This document shows, one piece after another, positions 33,738-42,255 of a DNA stretch of 64,000 nt; position 1 is the first letter of the stretch, and each line of letters opens with the position of its first letter. A model generated the notes under the pieces. It searched no databases, was not told the origin of the DNA, and was given only the letters and a program-made list of their open reading frames with translations. This DNA comes from an uncultured Lachnospiraceae bacterium (GTDB lineage Bacteria; Bacillota; Clostridia; Lachnospirales; Lachnospiraceae), in contig CANDAG010000003.1 in assembly GCA_947382625.1 (NCBI GenBank), positions 91,751-155,750 on the forward strand, given 5' to 3'. The translations under genes were made by a program, and so were the position numbers.

Positions 33738-35383
33738 TGGAAAATATTGAAAATAATAATATTGTAGAAACTGTTGAAACACCTGTTAAGGAGGCAAACC
33801 CTCTCTTTCAATTCATGGGAGCAGGCAGTCTGATCTATGCTTTATTTTTTACATTTTGCCTGTACAAAAACAGTTCAGGTATTACCTACCCTTTTTTCGC
33901 AGGCGGAACCTGCTTCTTTTTCTTCTTTTATTTGAAAAAGTCAGGGATTACCGCCAAAAAAACAGCTTTCTTTCCTCTTATCTCTATGATCCTGCTGGGA
34001 ATAAGCACCTGCATGACTGATTCATGGATCCTCCTTCTTTTTAATAAGCTGGGTATCTTTTTCCTCTTTTTTTATCTGGTACTTCACAGTTTATATGAGG
34101 ATAAGTTTTGGGATTTTCCTAAATATCTGGGATCCATTATCAACATTATATGTACCAGCTTTGTATTTATATTCAGACCCTTTACCGATCTTTCAGCCTT
34201 TCTTAAGAATCGGACGGCCGGGGACTCCGTAAATGAGTTTATTGATGGTAAACAGGAAAAACCGGAAAGAAACGGAAAATATGTTTTTTATGGTATTTTG
34301 ATTGCGATCCCTCTTTTGTTTGTGATCCTGCTCCTTCTTAGCGGGGCGGACGCCGTATTTTCGAATATATTGTATGATTTATTTTCCTGGAGCTTTGATC
34401 TTAATGTTGATTTTCTCTTTGAAACAGGCTTTCTGTTTTTATTTGCCTTTATTGCATCCTACAGCATTATGTGCCGCCTTTCCCTTCATAATATGAAAGA
34501 GGAAATCACTGATAAAAGAAAGCTGGAGCCTGTAATGGGAATCACATTTACATCGATCCTGTCTCTGGTCTATCTCATTTTCTGCTATATCCAGATATTC
34601 TATCTGTTTGGCGGACTGGGCACCTTGCCAGAGGATTACACCTATTCCTCCTATGCCAGAGAGGGATTTTTTCAGCTGGTGTTTGTATGTCTGATCAATT
34701 TAATCCTTATCCTGATATGCATGAAATATTTCCGCGAAAATAAGCTGCTCAAAGGAATACTAACCTTTATATCTCTCTGTACTTATATTATGATCGCTTC
34801 CAGTGCATACCGTATGATGCTTTATATCAGAGCATATGATCTGACTTTCTTACGAGTATTTGTATTATGGGCTCTTGTTGTTTTGTTTTTACTGCTATCC
34901 GGTGCTCTGGTATTGATCTACAAAAACGGTTTTCCTTATACCAGATATTGCCTAGTTACAGTTACCCTGTTGTATCTTGTTTTCTCCTTCGCTCATCCGG
35001 ATTATTGGATTGCCAGATATAATCTGGAAAGCGAAACAGATACAGATTTTTATTACCTGAAAAATTTATCCTTAGATGCTGCTCCCGCTATCTTTGATCA
35101 TAATATTAAATCAGAATTTAATATCTATTCTGATTTCTGGTTTGAGGAATATGCGGCCAGACTTGTGAAAAAAAGCTATGATTTCCAGGTAGATGAGCTT
35201 AATGAGATTTGGATAGAAGAAGGAAACTGCCTTCCCAAAAGGCTTTCTCCCCGAAAATGGAATCTATCCCGGTGGTTTGCTTATCAAAAGTATGAAGACT
35301 ATTATAAATCAAATCCTGATTTTTCTGAAGAGATAGAATATAATATCATGTGTTATACAGGTAATTTTCTGGGAAGACCCTGA
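33737..35383 (+). CDS. DUF4173/DUF4153-type membrane protein
   Basis: A 548-residue protein with about 12 membrane helices, covering residues 25-445, followed by a soluble C-terminal part of about 100 residues. The middle segment YTYSSYAREGFFQLVFVCLINL and the later DLTFLRVFVLWAL fit the DUF4173/DUF4153 family, which is predicted to be a polytopic sensor or transporter of unknown role. A short cytoplasmic region near residue 170 (KNRTAGDSVNEFIDGKQEKPERN) separates two helix groups. The stop lies before two copies of the small hairpin repeat and a bidirectional terminator. Confidence 0.82.
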   Translation: MENIENNNIVETVETPVKEANPLFQFMGAGSLIYALFFTFCLYKNSSGITYPFFAGGTCFFFFFYLKKSGITAKKTAFFPLISMILLGISTCMTDSWILLLFNKLGIFFLFFYLVLHSLYEDKFWDFPKYLGSIINIICTSFVFIFRPFTDLSAFLKNRTAGDSVNEFIDGKQEKPERNGKYVFYGILIAIPLLFVILLLLSGADAVFSNILYDLFSWSFDLNVDFLFETGFLFLFAFIASYSIMCRLSLHNMKEEITDKRKLEPVMGITFTSILSLVYLIFCYIQIFYLFGGLGTLPEDYTYSSYAREGFFQLVFVCLINLILILICMKYFRENKLLKGILTFISLCTYIMIASSAYRMMLYIRAYDLTFLRVFVLWALVVLFLLLSGALVLIYKNGFPYTRYCLVTVTLLYLVFSFAHPDYWIARYNLESETDTDFYYLKNLSLDAAPAIFDHNIKSEFNIYSDFWFEEYAARLVKKSYDFQVDELNEIWIEEGNCLPKRLSPRKWNLSRWFAYQKYEDYYKSNPDFSEEIEYNIMCYTGNFLGRP

Positions 35384-35396
35384 CATCAAATCAAAC

Positions 35397-35428
35397 GCCG
35401 ACACGCTTCGCGAATCGGCTTATTGACT
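35397..35428 (+). repeat. Small hairpin repeat, copy 3
   Basis: GCCGA (35397-35401) pairs with TCGGC (35415-35419) around the 13-base loop CACGCTTCGCGAA, followed by TTATTGACT. Identical loop to copy 4, nine bases on. Confidence 0.6.
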
Positions 35429-35436
35429 CAAACAAC

Positions 35437-35475
35437 GGACAGCACGCTTCGCGAACTGTTCTTATGTTAATCAAA
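35437..35475 (+). repeat. Small hairpin repeat, copy 4
   Basis: GGACAG (35437-35442) pairs with CTGTTC (35456-35461, one G-T pair) around the same 13-base loop CACGCTTCGCGAA as copy 3, followed by TTATGTTAATCAAA. The stem differs in sequence from copy 3 but is still complementary. Confidence 0.6.
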
Positions 35476-35507
35476 ACCGCCGGAATTCACTTTTATCCGG
35501 CGGTTTT
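35473..35507. terminator. Bidirectional terminator between the DUF4173 gene and araD
   Basis: AAAACCGCCGGA (35473-35484) pairs perfectly with TCCGGCGGTTTT (35496-35507) around an 11-base loop, followed by a T-rich tract. Confidence 0.85.
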
Positions 35508-35519
35508 TATTTTTAAGTT

Positions 35520-36215
35520 TTAGTTTTGTCCGTAATAGGCATTTGCTCCATGCTTTCTGAAATAATGTTTATCCTGAAGCTCTCCCGGAGCCGGAGCGAC
35601 CTTTGGATTGATGGTTTCTGTCCGATAGGCCATCTTCGCCACTTCCTCAAGTACTACAGCATTGTGTACCGCATCCATGGCATCCTTTCCCCAGGCAAAG
35701 GGACCATGATTTTTGCAGAGAACTGCCGGTACAGCCATAGGATCCTTTTTCATCCTGATGAATTCATTTACGATCAAATGTCCCGTATTCTCTTCATATG
35801 CCTCTTCGATTTCCTCTTTTGTAAGACATCTTAAACAGGGAACCTCTCCGTAAATATAGTCTGCATGGGTGGTTCCATAGCAGGGGATCCCTCTTCCTGC
35901 CTGTGCCCAGCTGGTGGCGTATGAGGAGTGGGTATGGACGATCCCTCCTATTTCAGGAAAAGCCTTATACAATTCCAGATGGGTAGGAGTATCTGAAGAG
36001 GGTTTATAACGTCCTTCAATCCTGTTTCCCTCTAAATCCATAACCACCATGTCTTCGGGAGTAAGCTTATCATAGTCTACGCCGCTTGGCTTGATCACAA
36101 AAAGTCCTTTTTCCTTATCAATACCGCTCACATTTCCCCAGGTAAAGGTAACAAGCCCATAATAAGGCAGCTTCATATTTGCTTCATATACCTGTTGTTT
36201 CAGTTCTTCCAGCAT
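35520..36215 (-). CDS. araD: L-ribulose-5-phosphate 4-epimerase
   Basis: A 231-residue class II aldolase/epimerase. Zn-binding His motifs are present ([17 protein letters not shown] near residue 95 and a later His in [10 protein letters not shown] near 170), along with the AraD-typical TWGNVSGID and [22 protein letters not shown]. It converts L-ribulose-5-phosphate to D-xylulose-5-phosphate. It is the last gene of the arabinose operon, 63 bases after the kinase gene. A good AAAGGAAA site precedes the ATG. Confidence 0.95.
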   Translation of the reverse strand: MLEELKQQVYEANMKLPYYGLVTFTWGNVSGIDKEKGLFVIKPSGVDYDKLTPEDMVVMDLEGNRIEGRYKPSSDTPTHLELYKAFPEIGGIVHTHSSYATSWAQAGRGIPCYGTTHADYIYGEVPCLRCLTKEEIEEAYEENTGHLIVNEFIRMKKDPMAVPAVLCKNHGPFAWGKDAMDAVHNAVVLEEVAKMAYRTETINPKVAPAPGELQDKHYFRKHGANAYYGQN

Positions 36216-36278
36216 AATTTTTCCTTTCCTTAGTCAAAGTTTGCTGCAAATTTACCGTTCCTTGCATTACATTTTCAA

Positions 36279-37868
36279 TTACAGTGCATCTACTGCAGCG
36301 TGTTCAATGGATAATCCGGCCATATAGCGTTCCATGAATTTTTCAAATCCTGCCACATCCTGAGGATCAGGCTCCATTCTGCTTCCTGTCTGCCCTGCAA
36401 AAATCTTATTTTGCAGATAATCCTTCAGGCTTTCATTTTCTTCCCTGGTCTGCATATAGGCGGCAAGAAGGGCCATTCCCCAGGGGCCTCCTTCTCCTGC
36501 GGTTTCCATTACAGATACAGAAGTATTCATGGCAGCGGCGGCAATCCTCTGTCCCACTCCTTTGGTCTTAAACAGACCTCCATGTCCGAACATCTCATCC
36601 ACTTCCACCTTTTCTTCTTTGAATAACAGATCCAGTCCTGCTTTCAGAGCGGCAAGAGAAGAATATAAATGCGCTCTCATGAAATTAGCAAGATTAAACT
36701 TATCCTCTGCTTTTCTTACAAACAAAGGCGCTCCTGCATCAAACCCGGTAACAGGCTCTCCTGAAAAGTAGTTGTAGGAGATAAGACCGCCACAGTCGGC
36801 ATCACCCTCTAAGGCTTTGTTATAGAGAACGGAGAAAAGTTTATTTTTATCAACCTTTGCTCCAATGCTTTCTGCAAACTCATCAAACAGATTTACCCAT
36901 GCATTGAGATCGGAGGTACAATTGTTGCAGTGTACCATAGCCACCAGTGCCCCGTCGGGAGTTGTAACAAGATCTATTTCAGGATAAACCTTAGAAAGCT
37001 CCTTCTCCAGCACGATCATGGCAAATACGGAGGTTCCTGCGGAAACATTTCCGGTTCTTACCCCCACAGAGTTTGTGGCGGCCATTCCGGTTCCTGCATC
37101 CCCTTCAGGAGGACATACGGGGATTCCTGCCTGGAGATTACCACTGATATCCAGAAGAGCGGCTCCTTCTTTGGTAAGTGTCCCTGCAGTCTCTCCTGCC
37201 GGCAGGGATTTGGGAAGAATATCCCTTAGCTTCCATGAAAATCCTTCTCCACTCACAAGCTGATCAAACTTATCGATCATTTCCTGGTCATAATCACCGG
37301 TTTTAATATCAATAGGGAACATTCCGGAAGCATCCCCCACCCCGAGAACCTTATTTCCTGTTAGCATGAAGTGAACATACCCTGCCAGTGTAGTGACAAA
37401 AGCAATATCCTTCACATGCTCCTCTTTATTCAGGATTGCCTGATACAGATGGGCAATGCTCCATCTCTGAGGAATATTATAATTGAATTCCTCTGTAAGC
37501 TTAGAAGCTGCCTCCTCTGTGATCGTATTTCTCCAGGTCCTGAAGGGAACCAAAAGCTTATTTTCCTTATCAAAAGCAAGATATCCGTGCATCATTGCCG
37601 AGAAACCAAGGGAACCTATTCTGGTAAGAGTTACATTGTAGTTCTTTTTAACATCCTCAACCAGATCCTGATAGCAGCCCTGCAGCCCTTTCCACACCTC
37701 TTCAAGAGCATAGGTCCATATACCATCCACATATTGATTTTCCCATTCATAGCTTCCTGAGGCCAGAGGCAGTCCCTTTTCGTCGATCAAAACCGCCTTG
37801 ATCCTGGTAGAACCAAATTCGATACCCAGAGCTGTTTTTCCCTCTTCAATAATTAATTTTTTGTCCAT
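36279..37868 (-). CDS. araB: Ribulokinase of the FGGY family
   Basis: A 529-residue sugar kinase. The ATPase fold starts with [16 protein letters not shown] near residue 15, and the C-terminal FGGY region includes [20 protein letters not shown] near 430. By position between araA and araD it should phosphorylate L-ribulose. The sequence is closer in feel to xylulokinase-type FGGY proteins than to the classical E. coli AraB, so it may be the alternative clostridial ribulokinase (called AraK in some species); this is from memory and not checked. The start is uncertain: an ATG at 37880 is four codons upstream and sits only two bases after AAAGGG, so 37868 is taken. The gap to araA is small. Confidence 0.85.
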   Translation of the reverse strand: MDKKLIIEEGKTALGIEFGSTRIKAVLIDEKGLPLASGSYEWENQYVDGIWTYALEEVWKGLQGCYQDLVEDVKKNYNVTLTRIGSLGFSAMMHGYLAFDKENKLLVPFRTWRNTITEEAASKLTEEFNYNIPQRWSIAHLYQAILNKEEHVKDIAFVTTLAGYVHFMLTGNKVLGVGDASGMFPIDIKTGDYDQEMIDKFDQLVSGEGFSWKLRDILPKSLPAGETAGTLTKEGAALLDISGNLQAGIPVCPPEGDAGTGMAATNSVGVRTGNVSAGTSVFAMIVLEKELSKVYPEIDLVTTPDGALVAMVHCNNCTSDLNAWVNLFDEFAESIGAKVDKNKLFSVLYNKALEGDADCGGLISYNYFSGEPVTGFDAGAPLFVRKAEDKFNLANFMRAHLYSSLAALKAGLDLLFKEEKVEVDEMFGHGGLFKTKGVGQRIAAAAMNTSVSVMETAGEGGPWGMALLAAYMQTREENESLKDYLQNKIFAGQTGSRMEPDPQDVAGFEKFMERYMAGLSIEHAAVDAL

Positions 37869-37891
37869 ACCTGTAACCATACCCTTTCATT

Positions 37892-39388
37892 TTATCTGTA
37901 AAATACTTCCCCAAGCATCAGATCTCTCTTGAAATCACGGATTTTTGTATCCTTGTCAATATAAACTGCTTCTATGCCCATAGCGTTAGCCCATTCTCCC
38001 ATCTGCTCTGCAGTCAGATCATAGGAAAATGCTGTGTGATGTGCTCCGCCTGCCAGAATCCAGGCCTCTGCTCCCACATACATATCCGGTTCAGGCGTCC
38101 AGAAATTGCTTGCCACAGGAAGATTCGGCATAGGCTTTTCTACTTTTTTACATTCCACATCATTGATGATCAGTCGGAACCTGTTGCCTAAATCGATCAG
38201 GGATGTGGCAACTCCATGTCCTTCCTTGGAGGCAAATACCAGTCTTGCAGGATCCTCTCTGTCTCCCATACTTAAAGGCTGACACTTGATGCTGATGGGA
38301 CCGTCTGCAATGGAAGGACATACCTCAAGCATATGTGCCTGCAAAATCCCTTCTTTTCCTTTCACCAGATTATAGGTATAATCCTCCAGCATGGAAGTAC
38401 CTTTAGGATTTTTAAGATCAGAAGTCATGATCTTCATCAGGCGTACCATAGCTGCTACCTTCCAGTCTCCTTCAGCCCCGAATCCATAGCCCTTTTCCAT
38501 CAGTCTCTGGATAGCAAGCCCGGGAAGCTGCTTTAATGCGCCAAGGTCTCCAAAGTGGGTAACAATGGCCTGATAATTCTTTTCCTCCAGGAATCTCTCA
38601 AACCCAATTTCAATCTGAGCCTGTACAGCCACATGCTTCTTAAATTCTTCCGGGTCTCTTCCCTCCAGAAGGATTTCATACTTATCATAATATTCTTCCA
38701 CAAGGGCATTTACATCCCCTTCAGAAACAGCTTCCACACTTTCTGCGATCTCATTGACAGGATAAGCATCTACCTCCCAGCCGAATTTGATCTGTGCTTC
38801 AACCTTATCGCCTTCCGTAACTGCCACGTTCCGCATGTTATCTGCCACTCTCATAACACGGATGTGACTGCTTTCGATGATTCCCACCGCTGTTCTCATC
38901 CATACTGCAATCTTTCCCATAACAACAGGGTCGGTCCAGTGTCCTACTACCACCTTTCTTTCTATCCGCATTCTGCTTACAATATGTCCATATTCCCTGT
39001 CACCGTGAGCAGACTGGTTTTCATTCATGAAATCCATATCGATGGAATCATAGGGAAGCTCCTCGTTAAACTGTGTGTGCAGATGCAGCAAAGGCTTTCT
39101 GAATTCCTGCAGGCCCAATATCCATGATTTGGCAGGTGAAAAGGTATGCATCCATGTGATCACACCGGCACAGCTATTATCTAAATTTGCTTCATTGAAT
39201 GTTTTACGGATCAGTTCATTGGTGATCAGAGTAGGCTTCCATACCACCTCATAGGGAAGGATCCCTGATTTATTAAGTCCTTCTACGATCTTTACCGAAT
39301 GCTCTGCAACCTTCCTTAAGCATTCATCTCCATACAGATCCTGTGAACCTGTACAGAACCAAAACTTGTACTCTTTTTTCTGCAACAT
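37892..39388 (-). CDS. araA: L-arabinose isomerase
   Basis: A 498-residue enzyme converting L-arabinose to L-ribulose. The N-terminus EYKFWFCTGSQDLYGDECL and the segment TWMHTFSPAKSWILGL are AraA signatures; the Mn-ligand region FGAEGDWKVAAMVRLMK lies near residue 305 and the C-terminal GGAHHTAFSYDLT near 447 carries paired His. Its length matches the family (about 500). A strong AGGAGGGAA precedes the ATG. A palindrome over its promoter, overlapping the araR stop, is a likely AraR operator. Confidence 0.97.
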   Translation of the reverse strand: MLQKKEYKFWFCTGSQDLYGDECLRKVAEHSVKIVEGLNKSGILPYEVVWKPTLITNELIRKTFNEANLDNSCAGVITWMHTFSPAKSWILGLQEFRKPLLHLHTQFNEELPYDSIDMDFMNENQSAHGDREYGHIVSRMRIERKVVVGHWTDPVVMGKIAVWMRTAVGIIESSHIRVMRVADNMRNVAVTEGDKVEAQIKFGWEVDAYPVNEIAESVEAVSEGDVNALVEEYYDKYEILLEGRDPEEFKKHVAVQAQIEIGFERFLEEKNYQAIVTHFGDLGALKQLPGLAIQRLMEKGYGFGAEGDWKVAAMVRLMKIMTSDLKNPKGTSMLEDYTYNLVKGKEGILQAHMLEVCPSIADGPISIKCQPLSMGDREDPARLVFASKEGHGVATSLIDLGNRFRLIINDVECKKVEKPMPNLPVASNFWTPEPDMYVGAEAWILAGGAHHTAFSYDLTAEQMGEWANAMGIEAVYIDKDTKIRDFKRDLMLGEVFYR

Positions 39389-39437
39389 GATAATTCCCTC
39401 CTGTTTCTATAGCTTTATGCGTAACCGTTACTTTTAT

Positions 39438-39468
39438 GTTATAACTTGTATGCTTATCATTACAAGTT
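39438..39468 (-). promoter_or_regulatory. araA promoter with overlapping AraR-type operator
   Basis: On the minus strand TTGTAA (39465-39460) and TATAAC (39443-39438) are 16 bases apart. The same region holds an 8-bp inverted repeat, AACTTGTA and TACAAGTT, around a 10-base centre (39443-39468). The TTGTA/TACAA arms resemble AraR half sites (B. subtilis ATTTGTAC). The operator overlaps the last codons and the stop of araR. An extra 11-bp palindrome, GTAACCGTTAC, lies at 39421-39431, in the leader. Confidence 0.6.
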
Positions 39469-40575
39469 GTTTTTTCTGTCCATGCATGAATTTCCTTCTA
39501 TGATCTCAGGCTCTATCAAAATCTTTTTTTCTTCCTTTAGTTCAATACCGTTCTGGATCAGCTTCAGCATCAGCTCTGCTGCCATCTCACCTAACTTCTC
39601 CTGAGGATGAATGATGGATGTAAGCTTCATTCCGTTAATATTCGCCATGTAAGAATTATCATATCCTGTCACGGATATATCCTCCGGTACCTTATAGCCC
39701 GCATCATTTAAAGCCTGAATCACCTTCATAGCAATCTGATCGTTATAACAGACCACCGCATCCATGGGATAGCGGCTTATGGCCATATGATAAATGCTTT
39801 CATAGGGATGTACCTTTCTGTCCTCCGTATAATACCAGATCACTCTGTCCGGATCATAAGAAATACCTGCTTCCTGCAAGGCAGCCACATATCCCTTATG
39901 TCTGTTCTGTCCCTGGATATCATCAGATTTAAAAACGCCAGTTATTTTATTGTGTCCTTTTTCTATTAAATATTTTGTAATTAAATAACCGCCTTTATAA
40001 TCATTCATAAGCACCTGGGGCCTGTCGTTCATCCTTGCAAAGCAGCCCTGGATAAATACATAAGGGATATTATATTCCTCCAGCTTCTGATAAAGGTTCA
40101 TATGACGGCAGTAGATCTGGCTTTTGCTGGGTTCAATAATAATCCCTTCTATATCCTTCTGTAAAAGCTCCTCTAGACATCTTGCCTCCTGGCTCCTGGA
40201 ATTTCCCGTATTCTTAAGGATGATACTGTATCCTTCCCTCGTAAGCACCGTATCTATTCCTTTTATCACTCTCGGAAAAATATAATCGGAAAGATAAGTG
40301 GTTACCACTGCAATATTTCTGGAATTCCTGTTATGATGCACCAGTTCAGAGCAAAATGTTCCCCTTCCATGCTCCGCATAGATATAGCCTGCATTTTCAA
40401 GGATGGACAGTGCTTTTCTCACCGTCTGCCTGCTTACCTGGTAGCTCATGGATAATTCATTTTCAGATGGAAGCTTATCTCCGGCCTTAAGGGTTCCTGA
40501 AAGGATTTTTTCCTTCAGGTCCTCCATTAATTTCACATACTTTAATTCTTTTTGAACGATTTCCTGATTTGGCAT
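39460..40575 (-). CDS. araR: AraR-type arabinose repressor (GntR DNA-binding domain, LacI-like sensor)
   Basis: A 371-residue regulator. Residues about 10-75 form a GntR winged helix (AGDKLPSENELSMSYQVSRQTVRKALSILE), and the rest is a periplasmic-binding-like sugar sensor of LacI type (RNIAVVTTYLSDYIFPRVIKG onward). This domain combination is AraR, which releases DNA when L-arabinose binds. The start at 40575 (MPNQEIVQKELKY) has AGGGAT upstream; a longer frame back to 40617 has no ribosome site. It lies 72 bases upstream of araA on the same strand, so it may also be read through into the operon. Confidence 0.92.
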   Translation of the reverse strand: MPNQEIVQKELKYVKLMEDLKEKILSGTLKAGDKLPSENELSMSYQVSRQTVRKALSILENAGYIYAEHGRGTFCSELVHHNRNSRNIAVVTTYLSDYIFPRVIKGIDTVLTREGYSIILKNTGNSRSQEARCLEELLQKDIEGIIIEPSKSQIYCRHMNLYQKLEEYNIPYVFIQGCFARMNDRPQVLMNDYKGGYLITKYLIEKGHNKITGVFKSDDIQGQNRHKGYVAALQEAGISYDPDRVIWYYTEDRKVHPYESIYHMAISRYPMDAVVCYNDQIAMKVIQALNDAGYKVPEDISVTGYDNSYMANINGMKLTSIIHPQEKLGEMAAELMLKLIQNGIELKEEKKILIEPEIIEGNSCMDRKNNL

Positions 40576-40636
40576 ATATTTATCCCTATTCTGATCAAAC
40601 GCTGCTTCTCTCCACAAGGCAGCCTACCTATCAAAC

Positions 40637-40668
40637 GCCACCACGCTTCGCGAGTCGGCTTATTGATG
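40637..40668 (+). repeat. Small hairpin repeat, copy 5
   Basis: GCCAC (40637-40641) pairs with GTcGGC (40654-40659, one bulged base) around CACGCTTCGCGA, followed by TTATTGATG. The preceding TCAAAC matches the sequence before copy 3. Confidence 0.5.
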
Positions 40669-40670
40669 AA

Positions 40671-40708
40671 AAATCCCAAAAGTCATCTGTTCATGACCTT
40701 TGGGATTT
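40671..40708 (-). terminator. Terminator of the dnaA-to-flotillin gene run
   Basis: A 16-bp stem with one mismatch (AAATCCCAAAAGTCAT at 40671-40686 pairing with ATGACCTTTGGGATTT at 40693-40708) lies 29 bases after the flotillin stop. On the minus strand it ends in five T. Confidence 0.8.
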
Positions 40709-40736
40709 ATTTCATAACACTTTGGTCTCGATCTAT

Positions 40737-42236
40737 TTACTTATCATTAATCACTGAACCTGAAACAGCTGCCACTACCTCGCTTTTTTGCTCTTCAGAA
40801 AGCTCTGATATATTGATATTCCTGTTTACCTTGGCATCATAAGTGTCAGCCTTTACGATTTCCGATAAGTCTATTCCTACTGTTTCCTTCATTGTTTCAA
40901 ATAATTTGGTCATAACTCCGGGAACATTATCTGCCACTGTACTTACGCCATTACTGTTATCGCCGCCGATGATGGTGATCTTATCGATCTGGGTAAGGGG
41001 TTCTGCAATCTTGCCTGCGATATCAGGCAGTACCTTGATCAGCATTTCGGCCATAGCCGCATTGTTATATTTCTGATATGCGATCGCCTTTTTCTCCATA
41101 GCCTCTGCTTCCGCAACACCCTTGGCATGGATAGCCTTTGCCTCAGCTTCACCTACCAGTCTGATACCTTCTGCCTCCTGCTCCTTTGCAAAGCGCTGGG
41201 CTTCTGCCGTTGCTTTTAAAGCCTCCGCCTCTTTTTCGCGCTCAAACTTTTCAGCCTCGGCATTTTTCATTCTCTTATACAGCTCTGCTTCTGAATGCTG
41301 CTGGAGAGCAAATTTATCGGCTTCCGCTTTTTTCTTGATTTCAGCATCTAAGGCTTTTTCTTTTACTTCCGCTTCCTTTTGCTTGAGGATAACTTCCTTT
41401 TCCTGCTTGGCAATACTGGCTTCCTGAGTAGCAATTTCAATGGTCTTTCTCTGCTCCTGCTGCTGGATGCTGTAAGCGGCATCTGCTTCCGCACGCTTGG
41501 TATCCTCTAATTTCTTAAGCTCTGCCTTTTGAAGGGCAAGCTCATTATTCTTCTTGGCAATTTCTCTTTCTGCATTGATCCTGGCGTCATTGGCCTGCTT
41601 GTCTGCCTCTGCTTTGGCAACTGCCACTTCTTTTTCAGCCTCTGCCTTGGCAATAGCAGCCTTCTTTTTGATCTGAGAAATATTATCGATTCCCAGGTCA
41701 TCGATCACGCCGTTACTGTCAGCAAAATTCTGTACATTAAAGCTTACAATATCAAGACCCATGGCAGCCAGATCAGGCTCTGCATTTTCTTTTACCAGAT
41801 TTGCAAATTTCTGCCGGTCACTTACCATTTCCTCCAACCGCATCCTGCCCACGATTTCTCTCATATTACCTTCCAATACTTCTCTGGCAATACCGGCTAT
41901 GTACTGGGTATTCTGGTTCAGGAAATTTTCTGCCGCAAGAGAAAGCTTATTTTTCTCACTGCTGATCTTAATATTAACTGCCGCATCCACCTGAATATTA
42001 ATATAATCTGCAGTAGGAACCGCATTAGATGTCTTAACATCAATGGCGATCAGCTTAAGGCTTAATTTATCCATCCTTTCCAGAAAAGGAATTTTAACAC
42101 TGGCCTTTCCGATGATCACCTTTTTGCGAAGACCGGAAATAATATAGGCCGTATCCGGCGGCGCCTTCTTATATCCGGTTATCACAATAACCACTACTAA
42201 AATAATGACCAGTGCTGCAATAATTGCTCCTAACAT
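40737..42236 (-). CDS. Flotillin-family membrane scaffold protein
   Basis: A 499-residue protein. It has one N-terminal membrane helix (about residues 2-20), an SPFH/PHB domain (about 25-200, with VDAAVNIKIS and IAREVLEGNMREIVGRM), a long Glu/Ala/Lys coiled coil (about 205-400, with many AEAEK-type repeats) and a C-terminal oligomerisation region. This is the layout of flotillin/YuaG (FloT), which scaffolds ordered membrane domains. The coiled coil looks repetitive and shows strong antisense open frames because of its biased codons. It begins 19 bases after gyrA with AAGGGGG as ribosome site, so it is probably transcribed with gyrBA, an unusual partner. Confidence 0.93.
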   Translation of the reverse strand: MLGAIIAALVIILVVVIVITGYKKAPPDTAYIISGLRKKVIIGKASVKIPFLERMDKLSLKLIAIDVKTSNAVPTADYINIQVDAAVNIKISSEKNKLSLAAENFLNQNTQYIAGIAREVLEGNMREIVGRMRLEEMVSDRQKFANLVKENAEPDLAAMGLDIVSFNVQNFADSNGVIDDLGIDNISQIKKKAAIAKAEAEKEVAVAKAEADKQANDARINAEREIAKKNNELALQKAELKKLEDTKRAEADAAYSIQQQEQRKTIEIATQEASIAKQEKEVILKQKEAEVKEKALDAEIKKKAEADKFALQQHSEAELYKRMKNAEAEKFEREKEAEALKATAEAQRFAKEQEAEGIRLVGEAEAKAIHAKGVAEAEAMEKKAIAYQKYNNAAMAEMLIKVLPDIAGKIAEPLTQIDKITIIGGDNSNGVSTVADNVPGVMTKLFETMKETVGIDLSEIVKADTYDAKVNRNINISELSEEQKSEVVAAVSGSVINDK

Positions 42237-42255
42237 TTTGTAACCCCCTTATAAA

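Noticed and set aside
35397-35475. CRISPR-like repeat pair
   Set aside because: Two copies only, with differing stems and no spacer regularity or cas genes; better explained as dispersed hairpins.
39421-39431. Catabolite repression (cre) site at GTAACCGTTAC
   Set aside because: The half TGWAANCG fits only in part, and the other half lacks the required bases, so it is reported only as a palindrome.
41122-42065. Antisense frames over the flotillin gene
   Set aside because: They arise from the Ala/Glu/Lys-biased codons of the coiled coil; no start signals or domains.
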